Source: Owenia fusiformis (lineage: Eukaryota; Annelida; Polychaeta; Sabellida; Oweniidae). Taken from it: a DNA stretch of 64,000 nucleotides. The translations under genes and the position numbers were made by a program. A model generated the notes under the pieces. The model saw only the letters and a list, made by a program, of their open reading frames with translations, was not told the origin of the DNA and did no database searches. The stretch spans positions 19,663,520-19,727,519 of the forward strand of contig CAIIXF020000012.1 of NCBI GenBank assembly GCA_903813345.2. The letters are read 5' to 3'. Below are positions 1-10,376 of this stretch, piece by piece (the stretch's first letter is position 1; every line of letters starts with the position of its first letter).

Positions 1-127
1 GCAGCCCCTTGGAGACTTACGGAATTGAACAAAGTAGCGAACGTTGTGATCTTTCAACTTTAATTTGTTCTTTTTCACCACTTTATGTGTAGTGTTTTCA
101 TTTAGGAGGCGGTCTTATTTGAATGCA

Positions 128-361
128 TCATTTCAGGTCTTTATGAATCAATAGATCAATAAGCAGACTAAAATTATAATTTAGCAGTTTCGTTAAAAAA
201 ACTGATTTGGAATACCCAGTGACTTTAGCAGCCCTCCCTACAATGTTTGACATTGCTATCTCGGCATGCCCTCTTCTATAATCAGTAGCAAAAGCTCGCA
301 AAACATTTTCCAAAATATTTACTACCGCTTTCCTTGAAGACATGGTTGGACGACATGTCAT
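128..361 (-). pseudogene. Possible transposase helix-turn-helix fragment
   Basis: A 77-residue open frame reads SNIVGRAAKVTGYSKSVF in its middle, preceded by a charged helix (LRAFATDYRRG). This resembles the N-terminal helix-turn-helix segment of some eukaryotic DDE transposases, in which a helix is followed by an (R/K)..A..TG.S.STV-type motif. No DDE core, partner exon or terminal repeat is visible nearby, and the frame simply ends. It could be a decayed transposon exon or a chance frame. Family resemblance is inferred from memory only. Confidence 0.25.
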
Positions 362-1580
362 TATCGATACAGTAACTAGTCACGTGATCATACCAGAGCC
401 ACAGATTCCCACACGCCAGGACGCCAGATGCGCCTAACTTTGGCCCCGGGCGCCAAACAAATCAAATTTACACGTATACCTGGCGTACAAGAGTTCCCAC
501 TATAATATACCTGTTATCCTGTCATTTCAATCATGAAAATTGGTGAAAAGACGAAGATTTCACGTGAATTTAATGCTGCTTTTGCTAAATCAGCTGATCG
601 ATATTTACAATTTTTCCGAAAGTGTGCTTTCCCGGCATCAATTTAGTGGTATGAATGTAATTGAGATCGTTGATAGGCCCGATTGACGCGCAAAGTATTC
701 TGGGAACTACTCCTTATCTTGTAGGTTTAATATTTTGTCTCCTTTTTGTGTCTCGCGTTTTGATTGGTCTAATTTTCGGCAATGTGAATTATTTGACCAA
801 TCATTGTGCAGATAAGTTTTGAATTTGAATTTACCGCCGTTTTAAAGTTCATCATGAATTCTTTGACCAATCAGCTTCATTCCCTCTGACCTTTCACGTG
901 TGGTCACGTGACCAAAACATCAAAACATGGATTTGGAAAAAATATTTACTTTTCTCTAGTTTTGATCGTTTTTAGCTGATCATATCTTCTTAATGAATAG
1001 AAATGTGATCAGATCAGACCAGATTGAAGTTTTCAAGAATATAGGCTGTGATTATGAGCTCTCTGAGCTTTTGAAAGCCGATAATGGACATTCATATTTG
1101 AAAAGATTTTTTTTCCAAAAAACGAATCGATTGAAATAAGTTCTGGTCTCTGACTCCGAGCCGATGAAGAGTCTTTCCAGGCATGAGTAGCGGTTTCAGT
1201 GGAGTAATCATAGTATATTTATGCAGTCATGTTTGTCAACACAGAAAAACTGATAGTTGTAGCCCAGAAATGCATCTGTACTCGCTATTTTATACATGTT
1301 CCCGGGGCCTATGTAGAAAACTCTTAATAAAGAGGCAATGGGGGATTTAATTCGTTTTTTCTTGGCCTGTAACTATTGAAGTTACAAGCCACAATGTTGG
1401 CGCCTAACTTTTCTGCTGGCTTCCAAGTATTTTCCATTACAAGCCACCATGGCTAGTAAAGAAATTTGGGAATCTGTGCCTCTGGATCAGACATGTGTTA
1501 CGTGATCAGTCACGTGAGCTTGCAAAATGGACAATCTAAATTTCCCAAAATTCTGCTAAGATCAATATCGACATGTTGTT
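362..1580. other. No gene seen; CCAAT and CACGTG cluster
   Basis: No coding region is supported here. CCAAT boxes or complements lie at about 763-769, 795-801 and 865-871, each inside a GACCAAT or ATTGGTC context. CACGTG E-box palindromes lie at 895-900 and 905-910, with more near 380 and 1520. The clustering is promoter-like, but no transcript start or adjacent gene can be tied to it. Confidence 0.3.
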
Positions 1581-1690
1581 GCCTTCATTGTCGTGTTTGG
1601 CTGCGTTCCACAATGTAATCTAGCAGGAGGAATGACATAGAACGAACTGTTAAGTAGACACACGGTAACATTTCATTAATTCGTTATTTT
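1581..1690. repeat. Dispersed repeat, copy 1 (partner at 3160-3267)
   Basis: This ~110-bp stretch is similar on the same strand to 3160-3267. Both contain GTCGTGTTTGGCTG, GTTCCACAATGTAA and a TCGTTATTT end. The segment ends just before the foldback element that starts at 1702. It is probably part of an older interspersed repeat of unknown class. Confidence 0.6.
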
Positions 1691-1701
1691 AAGGACAGGG
1701 T

Positions 1702-2097
1702 GCATGTTGGGAAATTTTCTGCACTCCTCAATTGAGTCACGTGTTATTTTTCAAACAAGAATAATTCCTTCCCCACATTGTCTATATCTTCCAGGTTTGC
1801 ACAAAGGGTGCACTTATGTGCCTAGAAAAGCCTTGTGAGAAGATTCGTTTTGTAAAATGTATAAAAAATGAGAAAATTCAATGAAAAAAATTTCTGAAAA
1901 ACTTCTGAATTTTTTCTCTGAATTTTCTTGTTTTTTATACACTTTATCAAAACATTCTTCTCACAAGTCTTTTCTAGGCACATAAGTGCACTCTCTGTGC
2001 AAGACTGGAAGATATAGACAATGTTGGGAAGGAGTGATTCTTGTTTGAAAAATAACATGTGACTCAATTGAGGAATGCAGAAAATTTCCCATCATGC
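1702..2097. mobile_element. Foldback/MITE-like element with ~190-bp arms
   Basis: The sequence from 1702 inward is an imperfect reverse complement of the sequence ending at 2097. Both arms contain, in opposite orientation, GGGAAATTTTCTGCA, CTCAATTGAGTCAC, TTTTTCAAACAAGAAT, ATTGTCTATATCTTCCAG and TGCACTTATGTGCCTAG. They meet near 1900, leaving almost no loop. Open frames on both strands here come from the arms and are not genes. Such structures are typical of foldback or long-TIR MITEs. No convincing target-site duplication was found. Confidence 0.8.
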
Positions 2098-2617
2098 TAT
2101 GCACAGTCAGAGAGAATGTTTCTGGCGAAAATTCTGGGATTTCAAACACTTGAAGTTGGGAAACCGGAAGGGCTTACCTTTTTTAATTCCCGAATCTCTC
2201 CGAAATTAGCTCATCTTGGTGACTGTAAATTGCACAGCTGTATTCAATGGAGTCTTGTCATATTCGATCAGCCTCAATTTTAAAGTGTATATTTTATTTT
2301 TAACGTGATTTCATCGTTTTTTGTCGACTGGTAACAATCCGCGGGGCTAATGGCAAGATGGATGACTTTTGACCTGACCTTGACCGATGGTGATCACGTC
2401 ATCAATATTACCAAGATGGCGGTTTCAAAATTTTCTAAAATCGCTTCAAATAAAATTATGTTAATTCCTAGCGAGTAAAGATATCTCTTAGTTTGCTATT
2501 TCACAATAAGATAACGAAATATGTAAGGAATTCGTATTTATCAATTAAAACATCACATCGACATGTGGTATTCGTAAACTAGACGATGAAGATAACGAAA
2601 GCTGGGGGGTTTTGCAA

Positions 2618-2801
2618 TGACGTCACTTCTCGAAAGAAATTCTCAACGAGCTGCACAAAATAAAAAAAGCGAGCACGGGATTCGAACCCGGGCCTCCAGC
2701 GTGCTAAGCCAGGATTCTCCCTCTAGACCACCGTAATTTTACGAAGGTGATTGAAATTAAACGCTACTTATTTTGAATGCTATGATTCGGAAGTGACGTC
2801 A
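2618..2801. promoter_or_regulatory. Two perfect TGACGTCA palindromes flanking a tRNA-like unit
   Basis: The full cAMP-response-element palindrome TGACGTCA occurs at 2618-2625 and again at 2794-2801, on either side of the tRNA-like sequence. Both sit in similar contexts (AATGACGTCACTTCT and AAGTGACGTCACGTTCT). They may be CREB/ATF sites, or simply conserved ends of a SINE-like repeat. Function is not shown. Confidence 0.3.
2667..2738 (-). tRNA. tRNA-like sequence, probably tRNA pseudogene or SINE head
   Basis: On the minus strand the sequence contains an A-box-like TGGTCTAGAGGG and an exact B-box GGTTCGAATCC, spaced as in a tRNA. The T-arm pairs for four of five base pairs. The anticodon arm can form with two wobble pairs around loop TTAGCAC, which would give anticodon AGC (Ala). 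The 5' and 3' acceptor strands do not pair, so a functional tRNA is unlikely. A T-rich run, usable as a Pol III stop, follows directly. A tRNA-derived SINE head or decayed tRNA fits best. Confidence 0.5.
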
Positions 2802-3159
2802 CGTTCTTCACGTTTTGTTTGAGAGCGAGAACGAGACTAGTGCCAGAATCCCGGCTTTTTGGTCAGTCGACCTGTTCAAAGTACATTTAGTAATAATTAT
2901 CGCTTTTCAGAACAATTTAGGAAACAATATTTTCTATCTACGTTGATTACAAAGCATCTAAGGTACGTAAATTTATATGAACAACTGAGTCAATAGGGAT
3001 AAATAGCCCAACGAGAGTCGGCGGTCTTAAAAAATACTTGGATCTGGATGCCAGTCCTGGTATAGATATAGTTCCAGCGCAGTTCGAAGAACTACGTATT
3101 AGATGTCCGTGATGCTATGAAATTATCCCGAGAATTTGTGTTTTGATTTTTAGAATGCT

Positions 3160-3267
3160 GCCTTCAGTGTCGTGTTTGGCTGAGTTCCACAATGTAACCT
3201 AGTCCGATAGATGGCATACAACATACTGGTAAGTAGATACGTGATTACATCACACCATTCGTTATTT
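3160..3267. repeat. Dispersed repeat, copy 2 (partner at 1581-1690)
   Basis: Diverged same-strand copy of 1581-1690, sharing GTCGTGTTTGGCTG, GTTCCACAATGTAA and the final CGTTATTT. The sequence beyond its right edge has no foldback, unlike copy 1. Confidence 0.6.
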
Positions 3268-3948
3268 GAACCATATGATGAACTGGTTCCGAGAATAAAA
3301 AAATTGAGTTTACTCGCCTAGACTAGCCTACAGATTATCGCCCACGAAAACAATGTGAAAATCTCTATCAGATATTTACCGTCAAATTCCACACAAAAAT
3401 ACTGTTTTAAGTATCTTACCTTTACTAATGAGCATAACAAACACGCTCGCAAGTTCCTCAGATCTTTTGGTATTGTTTCAAGTGACATATTTAGGGTATA
3501 AAGCCGACTAAGTATTAGCTGGAAAAACAAATGCCGGATGGCCGGACTACTTTAATTTGAAATATACGTCCGCGCAACAAAACCTTTCAGTTTACACAGG
3601 TACATTATAGGTCCTGATTGACGCTACTTGAAATTGTTTATCTATTTATGTATTTGAAGCTAAAAATCCGTGTCAATATAACAAACAATTTGTTCAAAAT
3701 ACCCAAGACGACTTAATGTTACTCCTAAAGTAAATTATAGTGCTTAGAAGAGGTCTTCTGACACTAGACGAAAACCCTGGACGAAAATTTAGAATTTTAG
3801 AATTTAGAATCCGTGATCGTGTTATCACTGAGGGCAGACTCAGGGCATGACTACAATTATACAAACTACATTTATACAGTTACATTTATACAGTCACATT
3901 AATCTAAAGATATTGTGTTGACTTGTGATTGTTGCGACAAGGGAACAC
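3268..3948. other. No gene seen
   Basis: AT-rich sequence without a supported gene. The short open frames lack recognisable domains. A small direct repeat, ATTTATACAGT(T/C)ACATT, occurs near 3870-3900. Confidence 0.3.
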
Positions 3949-4240
3949 AGGGGCGGATCTGGGAACCAACAAGGGGGGGCCAAAAATTCTGGTCTGATAA
4001 AAAACCTTTTTTGGGCCCCTAAAAACCAAAATGTGGGCCCACATTTTGAAATTTTGAGGCCCATTTTCTTCAAAATTTGGCCTAAAATTAAAAAATAAGG
4101 CCTTAGAAGGCCCATTTATGACCAAAAAAGGCCTACTTTTTGGGGCAACAAGGCCTTTTTTGGCCCAAAAATTCTTTTGGGCCCAATTTTTTTTTCTGGG
4201 CCCACCCGAGGGGGGGGGGGGCCCGGGCCCAGTGGAACAA
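3949..4240. repeat. GGCC-rich low-complexity patch with poly-G
   Basis: The region opens with GGGGCGGATCTGGG and is made of repeated GGCC, GGGCCC, AAAAGGCC and TTTTGGGCCC blocks. It ends in CCCACCCGAG, a 12-base G run and GCCCGGGCCC. A similar end (GGACCCACCCAAG then poly-G, then AGATCCGCC) occurs near 54866-54905. The pattern suggests a degraded repeat family with GGCGGATC-type ends. The local open frames are composition artefacts. Confidence 0.5.
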
Positions 4241-4593
4241 GAGTTCATCCCCCTCCCACTCTGAAAACTCCTCCGTGGTATTAGATCTACATGTAAGTAG
4301 AAAAAATTATATAATCGTCCCTTCACTATAAGGTTCTAACTAATATGGGTCAATGATGCATGTGAAAGTGGGTTCCCCCTAAATCACGCTCTTTCCAAAG
4401 ATTAGGTTATAAAGCTCTCCAACAGAAATAGGCGGGAGATTTCTAATGCAATAAGGTTCTATGTCCTTCATTTGAAATAGATAATTACTGCTAGATGGTT
4501 CTATCTCTTGAGATAAAACTTTTTAACATTCAATGTCATGATTCAAATTGGAGATAAAACCTTTTTACATTTAACGGCATAGTATGTTTGGTC

Positions 4594-5122
4594 TACCGTA
4601 CTCCTGGTAAATTTCGACGCTATAAAATTTCGTGATTTTTCAAAATTGCAATTTCGCGACGACTAAGCCTATTTAATTTCGCGGATTTGAGTTGATGACA
4701 TTTCGCGGATTGCACAAGTTGAATTTTTTCCTCCAGCTCTGTAAACTCCATATTGATAATATAAATATACTTCATGCCTTTTTAGTACATATGCATGATC
4801 TAGCAAGTACTATCAATTGTTGATATAAAATTGAAGACATATAAAATTGATATTGATAATATTATTATATTGTATTATATTATATCATATTGATAATATT
4901 AATATACTTACATGCCTTTTTACATAATGCATGAGCTTAGCAAGTACATCAATTGTTGATATAAAATTGAAGACATACCGAACGAAACATATCAAAAGTC
5001 CCGAGTCAAATCCCCCGAGGGATTTAAAAGACAAATTTCGCGACGATAAATGTTCGCGATTTTACTACATTCGCGAACAAAGCGAAATTAAATCGCACGC
5101 GAACAATACCCAGAGTACAGTA
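4594..5122. mobile_element. Probable MITE with TACYGTACTC ends
   Basis: The left end TACCGTACTCCTGGTA matches, with a few mismatches, the reverse complement of the right end (TACTGTACTCTGGGTA). Inside, near both ends, are TTTCGCG/CGCGAA-rich blocks in opposite orientation, typical of a palindromic MITE. The centre holds an 89-bp tandem duplication (4752-4840 and 4889-4976). No transposase is present. No clear target duplication was found, so the exact ends are uncertain. Confidence 0.55.
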
Positions 5123-5819
5123 TTCCTTTGCAGGCACGCCCGGATTTTACACAAAAATTGCACCCACCTTTTGTGACAGAATTTTATAAAAATGTTATAA
5201 TGACTTGTCATGTTCGATCTGGATAGAAAAAAGGTTACCCTTCGCAATAGTGTGGCTTGCTTCTGTAAATATAGCTTCATCTAATTGACAAGCACTGTAT
5301 TCCAGGGTAATAAAAGGTTCTATCATCATTTAAACTCATTGTTGTGTTACAGAAGCAAACGGTTCTAGACTACATTAGCCTTTAGACATTGACATTTCTT
5401 GCCATCCTGATCAGGAATGATTCATCTTGGCTATATGATGCATCAGCATTTATGTCAAAATTCTACTTTACTGTATCACAAAGATAGAGGAACCTAAATG
5501 TTTGTTCTCTGTTTTCTCAAATATGGTTCAAGTGGACATAGAACCTTTTAATAGTGGAGGGATTATGTCATGATTAAGGGACAGAAAATATTGACATTTC
5601 AAAAGTAACGCTTTTCGTCTCTTTTACAAGTAACGCAACTTTATCATTGGACCATGGGCAATAAGAAGGGTATGCAACTCTGTTTAATAACAATATTAGA
5701 CCTTCAAAATGAGCATTGCCATGCTTCCCCTTTATGGTAATATTTCAAAAAGCATTAGATAAATGTATATGTTTTAGTATTATTTTGAATGAAAATCCAA
5801 TATGATTTTTTATGTAGAC
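5123..5819. other. No gene seen
   Basis: AT-rich sequence with no supported coding region, RNA or clear repeat. Motifs such as AAGTAACG near 5600-5640 foreshadow the tandem array that follows. Confidence 0.3.
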
Positions 5820-6262
5820 ATTTTCGAAACAAGTAACTTTGTCATAAAAAAATGTAAATTTATCGGACTTTAACTTTTCTCCTCGAAGAATGGATGAATT
5901 TTTATGTAAGCATTTTCAAAACACGTTACTTTATTGGACTTTAACTTTTCTCCATGAAGAATGAATGGATTTTTATGCAGGCATTTTAAAACACGTTACT
6001 TTGCCTTTTAAAAACGTAACTTTATTGGACTTTAACGTTCTCCAAGAAAATGGATGAATTTTTATGTAGACATTTTCGAAACACGTTACTCTGTCATAAA
6101 AAATGTAACTTTATTGGACTTTTTATCTCCTCGAAGAATGGATGAATTTTTATGTAGCTAGGCATTTTTAAAACACGTTACTTTGTTTTAAAATCGTACC
6201 TTTATTGGACTTTCACATTATCCACAAAGAATGGATGAGTTTTTATGTAAGCATTTTCAATA
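5820..6262. repeat. Tandem array, about five units of 70-91 bp
   Basis: The phrase TTATTGGACTTTAAC recurs at about 5862, 5932, 6021, 6111 and 6201. In each unit it is followed by TCTCC..GAAGAATGGATGAATTTTTATGTA, a GCATTTTC/TAAAACACGTTACTTT block and an AAAA run. The first unit is short (about 70 bp) and the others are 89-91 bp. Units differ by roughly 10-20%, so the array is not young. Confidence 0.75.
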
Positions 6263-6428
6263 AAATTTTTGTTCATGTTATTTTAATGTTTATGTTTATG
6301 TAATTGAAACGTAGTATAAATAGAACGCAACATTCACACTAGCATGTATTTAATGTCTAGCGTCGTGAAATTCGAACGTGATTATGGACCATTTGGGAAA
6401 TAAGATATATTTGGAACTGATACCAGAC

Positions 6429-6495
6429 CACGGGTAGTATCTAAAGCCCCGCTATGATTTAAAAATCGCGAGCAAGTTCCCGCTGAAATCGCGAG
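6429..6495 (+). repeat. Left terminal inverted repeat of the 4.0-kb transposon
   Basis: 67 bp starting CACGGGTAG and ending GAAATCGCGAG. It pairs with 10377-10443 with about three mismatches and contains the CCCCGCTATGATT and CCCGCTGAAATCGCGAG motifs. Confidence 0.9.
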
Positions 6496-6835
6496 GAATA
6501 AGAAGAAGTCATGGGTTCTTTTTGTGTTCTTGAATTGTATGATTTACAAAACGTTTTCTTTTAATTTTTCCCAATGATTACATGGTATTGAGACTAAAAA
6601 AGCAACTGCTGGAAAAAATGTATCACGAGCGGTCGTTCTGTGGTTCGTTATTTGTCAATTGAAGAGAGAAAGTATCTTTTTGAATCTTTATCTATATATT
6701 TCTATGCGTTATTGGTGAAGAACGATGTTGTCCTGTGGTTGAAATAACGATAGTGATATGAAATAAAGATGTACCGAGTTTCACTTTCTAAAGCTTTACA
6801 GAACATTTTATATTTAAATTTGATCATATCCCTCA

Positions 6836-6935
6836 AGGCCCCGCTTCTAGCAGGAGCAATTAAGCAAAGATCCCGCTGAAATCAGGAGGAGGCCCCGCTG
6901 AAAACATGAGGAGGTCCCGCTGAAAACAGGAGCAA
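6836..6935. repeat. Left sub-terminal repeat block of the transposon
   Basis: Several near-repeats of (G/T)CCCGCTGAAA(A/T)CA(G/T)GAG. The block is inverted relative to 9970-10040, where CTC(A/G)TGTTTTCAGCGGGG recurs. Repeated sub-terminal motifs of this kind often serve as transposase-binding sites. Confidence 0.7.
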
Positions 6936-7289
6936 GTGTCTCTCAAAAATGGAGTGAATCCCGATTATACCCTGAAAATCTCCCACTTTCGTACCCACCT
7001 TCGTCCACTATTGTACCCAGTTTGATGAATACATTATTTGTCAATACAATTCTCAATAACAGCAAACACAACTGTTTAATATAGTTCATATTATGATACA
7101 TTGTTATGGAAAACTGCAGTATCATATTTCCATGCCATTTTACAGAATAAGAAAGATCATCTGAGAAATGTGATGAATATTAGATCGGACGAAATGTTAA
7201 ACATTTAACCTCATTTTCATAATTTGAAGTAATATAAGATATTCTGTATTCTCTGTATTGCAACTGTCCCCTCTGTTCCATCTTTGAGT

Positions 7290-9033
7290 ACAAGTCGATA
7301 TTCCCTCCTCGTTTCCTTCCTCGCTTCCTCCCTTCCTTGCTTCCCTGCATTCTTGCATCCTTCCTTCCTCGCTTCCTTCCTTCCATCCTTGCTTCCTTCC
7401 TTCGTTTCTTGCATCCTCCCTTCCTTGCTTCCTCACTTCCTTCCTTCTTCGCTTCCTTGCATCCTTCCTTCCTCGCTTCGTTCCTTCCTTGCTTCCTTCC
7501 TTCATTGCTTCCTCGCTTACTTCCTTCCTCGCATCCTTCCTTCCTTGCTTCCTCCTTTCCTTGCTTCCTCCCTTCCTTGCTTCTTTCCCTCCTTGCTTCC
7601 TCGCTTCCTTCCTTCCTTCCTTGCTTCCTCGCTTCTTTCCTTCCTCGCTTCCTTCCTTCCTTGCTTCTTTCCTTCCTCGCTTCCTACCTTCCTTTCTTCT
7701 CCGACTCTTCTTTTCTTGCTTCCTTCCTTCTTTGCTTCCTTCCTTCCTCGCATCTTTCCTTCCTCGCTTGCTTCCCACCTTGCTTCCTCGCTTCCTTCCT
7801 CCCTCGCTTCATTCCTTCCTTGCTTCCTCGCCTCTCTCTTTCATCACTTCCTTCCCTCCTTGCTTCATTCCTTCCTTCCTCGCCCCTTCTTTTCTTGCTT
7901 CCTTCCTTCCTTGCTTCCTCGCTTCCTCCCGTCCTCGCATCTTTCCTTCCTCGCTTCCTTCCTACCTTGCTTCCTCGCTTCCTTCCTTCCTCGCTTCCTT
8001 CCTTCCTAGCATCTTTCCTTCCATGCTTTTTTCCCTCCTCGCTCCCTTCTTTCCTCCTTTGTTTCCTCGCTTTCTTCATAAATTTCTTCCTCACTTCCTT
8101 TCCTCCTTCCTTCCTTGCTTCATTCCTTCCTTCCATGCTTCCTCGCTTGCTTTCTTCCTGGCTTCCTCGCTTCCTTCTTTCCTTCCTTCCTTCCTTCCTC
8201 ACTTCCTTCCTTCCTCACTTCCCTCCTTCATTCCTTGCTTCCTCCCTTCCTCACTTCATTCTTTCCTCCTTCCTTGCTTCCTCGTTCCCTTCATTCTTTC
8301 CTCACGTTGTTCTTTTGTCGCTTCATTCCTTCCTTACTTCCTTCCCTCCTTGCTTTCTCGCCTTCTTTCCTTACTTACTTCCTTCCTTGCTTTTTTCCTT
8401 CCTTCCTTTCTTGCGTCTTTGCTTGCTTCCTTCCTTCCTTGATTCATAGTTTCCTTCCTTCTTTGCTCCCTGGCTTCCTTTCTTCCTCGTTCCCTTCCTT
8501 GCTTCCTCAGTTCCTTCCTTCCTTCCTCGCATCGTTCCTTCCTTGTTCCCTCGCTTCCGTCCTTTCTTTCTTCCTCAGTTCCTTCCTTCCTTGCTTCCTC
8601 ACTTTCTTCCCTCCTCGCTTTCTCGTTTTCTTGCTTCCTTGCTTCCTTCCTTCCTTCTTTGCTTCCTTGCGTCCTTCCTTCCTCGGAATCTTTCCTTCCT
8701 CACTTCCTACCTTGCTTCCTCGCTTCCTTCTTTCCTCGTTTCCCTCTTTCCTTCCTTGCTTTTTTCCTTCCTCGCTCCCTTCTTTCCCCCTTCTTTGCTT
8801 CCTCGCTTCCTTCACAAATTTCTTCCTCACTTCCTTCCTTTCTTCCTTCCTTCCTTGCTTCATTGCTTCTTTCCTTCCCTCCTTCCTTCCTTTTTTCCTT
8901 CCTTGCTTACTTATATTACTCCCACCTTCACTTCTTCGATTTACTTCCTCCATCCCTTCTTTACTTGCTTGCTAACTCAATTACTTACTTCGTTGCTTGT
9001 TTACTTCCTCACATCCTTGCTTGCTTTCTTGAT
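7290..9033. repeat. 1.7-kb polypyrimidine array, TTCCTTCCTCGC-type
   Basis: Degenerate tandem of CTTCCTTC, CTTGCTTC and CTCGCTTC words with nearly every plus-strand base a pyrimidine except scattered G and A. Long frames exist on several strands and phases (up to 370 codons of repeated Ser, Leu, Pro, Phe, or Arg/Lys/Glu on the other strand). They arise because a 4-base repeat lacks stop codons, and are not genes. Such a polypurine/polypyrimidine tract could form triplex DNA. Confidence 0.92.
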
Positions 9034-9063
9034 TATTTACATTCTTATGGCAGTGGAAAGACA

Positions 9064-9655
9064 AATTTTGATGAAAACCTGCAAACGAACAAACGAACGA
9101 GCAAAGAACGCAAGGATGGACAGAAGAACAGCCGAAAAAACAATGAATGGACAAACGGACGGATAGGCGGCCAAAAGAACGCATGAAGGAAAGAAGATAG
9201 AAGAAAACAATTTACAAAAGATCGAACCCACGCACGCAAGAATGTAGTTACAAACGAACGCACGAATGAACGCACGAACGAACGAACACACAAACGAACG
9301 CAAAAAGAACGAACAGACGAACGCACGCATGAATGGACGGTTGAACGAAAGCACGCACGGACGAACGGACGGCTAGACGGACGAACCCACGAACGAAAGG
9401 GCAGTCAGACGAAAGCAAGCACAAACGGACGGTCAGACGAACGCATGCGCACACAAACGGATGGACAATCGCACGGATGCACGCACGAACGAACGAATGG
9501 ACGGTCGGACGAACGCTGCCACGAACGCATGATTGGGCGATGCACGCACGAACAATCAATCTGTCGGATGAACGCACGCATGAACGAACGGACCGTCGGA
9601 CGAATGCACGCACGAACGAACGGTCGGTCGAATGCACGCACGAATGAACGGTCGG
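9064..9655. repeat. 0.6-kb degenerate GAAC/GCAC tetranucleotide array
   Basis: Repeated AACGAACGAACGCACGAACG words with interspersed GGACGGTCGGACG. Composition changes sharply from the adjacent CT array after ~30 bases. The Arg/Ser/Val-rich and Thr/Asn/Glu-rich frames here are composition artefacts. The array lies inside the 4.0-kb transposon. Confidence 0.9.
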
Positions 9656-9969
9656 ACAAAGAAACCAATGAAATATATTTGTCCTCAGAAGTATAATCCT
9701 TGGAATAGTTAATTATGTAGAATGTACATTTAACTCCGAAATGTACAAAGTCTATTTACATATAAAAATTTGATCATGCCGCTGACAGATGGATTAGACT
9801 GCCTGAAGTTGAAGAAGAAATATTTTTGATGTTGCCATAGAATGATATGTTATGTGATTGTCATTAATACGTTATTTGCACATTCGTGTACGTTCATATA
9901 AAGAAGTTCACTATATTCATGGAATAATGATGAAGCTTTCCTCGTGATCGAAGCGGGTAGTCGTGAAAT

Positions 9970-10040
9970 TTGCTCGTGTTTTCAGCGGGGTCTCCTCATG
10001 TTTTCAGCGGGGCCTCCTCATTTTTTCAGCGGGGCCACAG
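9970..10040. repeat. Right sub-terminal repeat block of the transposon
   Basis: Three copies of a TTTTCAGCGGGG(T/C)C(T/C)CCTCAT-type motif. It is the inverted counterpart of 6836-6935. Confidence 0.7.
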
Positions 10041-10376
10041 GAACACCTTTAATGATGTATTTCGACCCCCATGGCAGGTGTCATTGTCCAGTAACTTATC
10101 AATACAGACCATCTTGATCCGATATTTATTATGGAGTATGTAAATCGTATTTATTGCCTTTATTTTAACGATAAAGGTAATATATGAACAGTAAATTATG
10201 CAAACGTGCATGTTGACGCCCCTTTCCTTCATGCAAGTAAAAAATAATCATTTTTCATGTCATTTTTTGTCAAATATATCTGTTTTCAAAGTTTTGCTGG
10301 AGTATCAAAGAACGGTAATAAGTATTTTCATCCTTTTGGTTCATTTTCCAAAGTGATACAAATAAACAGGACTATG

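Noticed and set aside
1822-2283. Short frames on both strands near the foldback
   Set aside because: They are two readings of the same inverted arms.
2667-2738. A functional tRNA-Ala gene
   Set aside because: The acceptor stem does not pair and one T-stem pair is broken, so it is listed as tRNA-like only.
3894-4331. A 140-codon Pro/Lys/Phe-rich frame
   Set aside because: Caused by GGCC/AAAA low complexity; no family resemblance.
7284-8975. Open frames of up to 370 codons rich in Ser, Leu, Pro and Phe, and Arg/Lys/Glu/Gly frames on the other strand
   Set aside because: They are translations of a stop-free tetranucleotide array, open in several phases on both strands, with no domain structure.
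9037-9696. Arg/Val/Ser-rich and Thr/Asn-rich frames over the GAAC array
   Set aside because: Simple-repeat artefacts, open in opposing strands.
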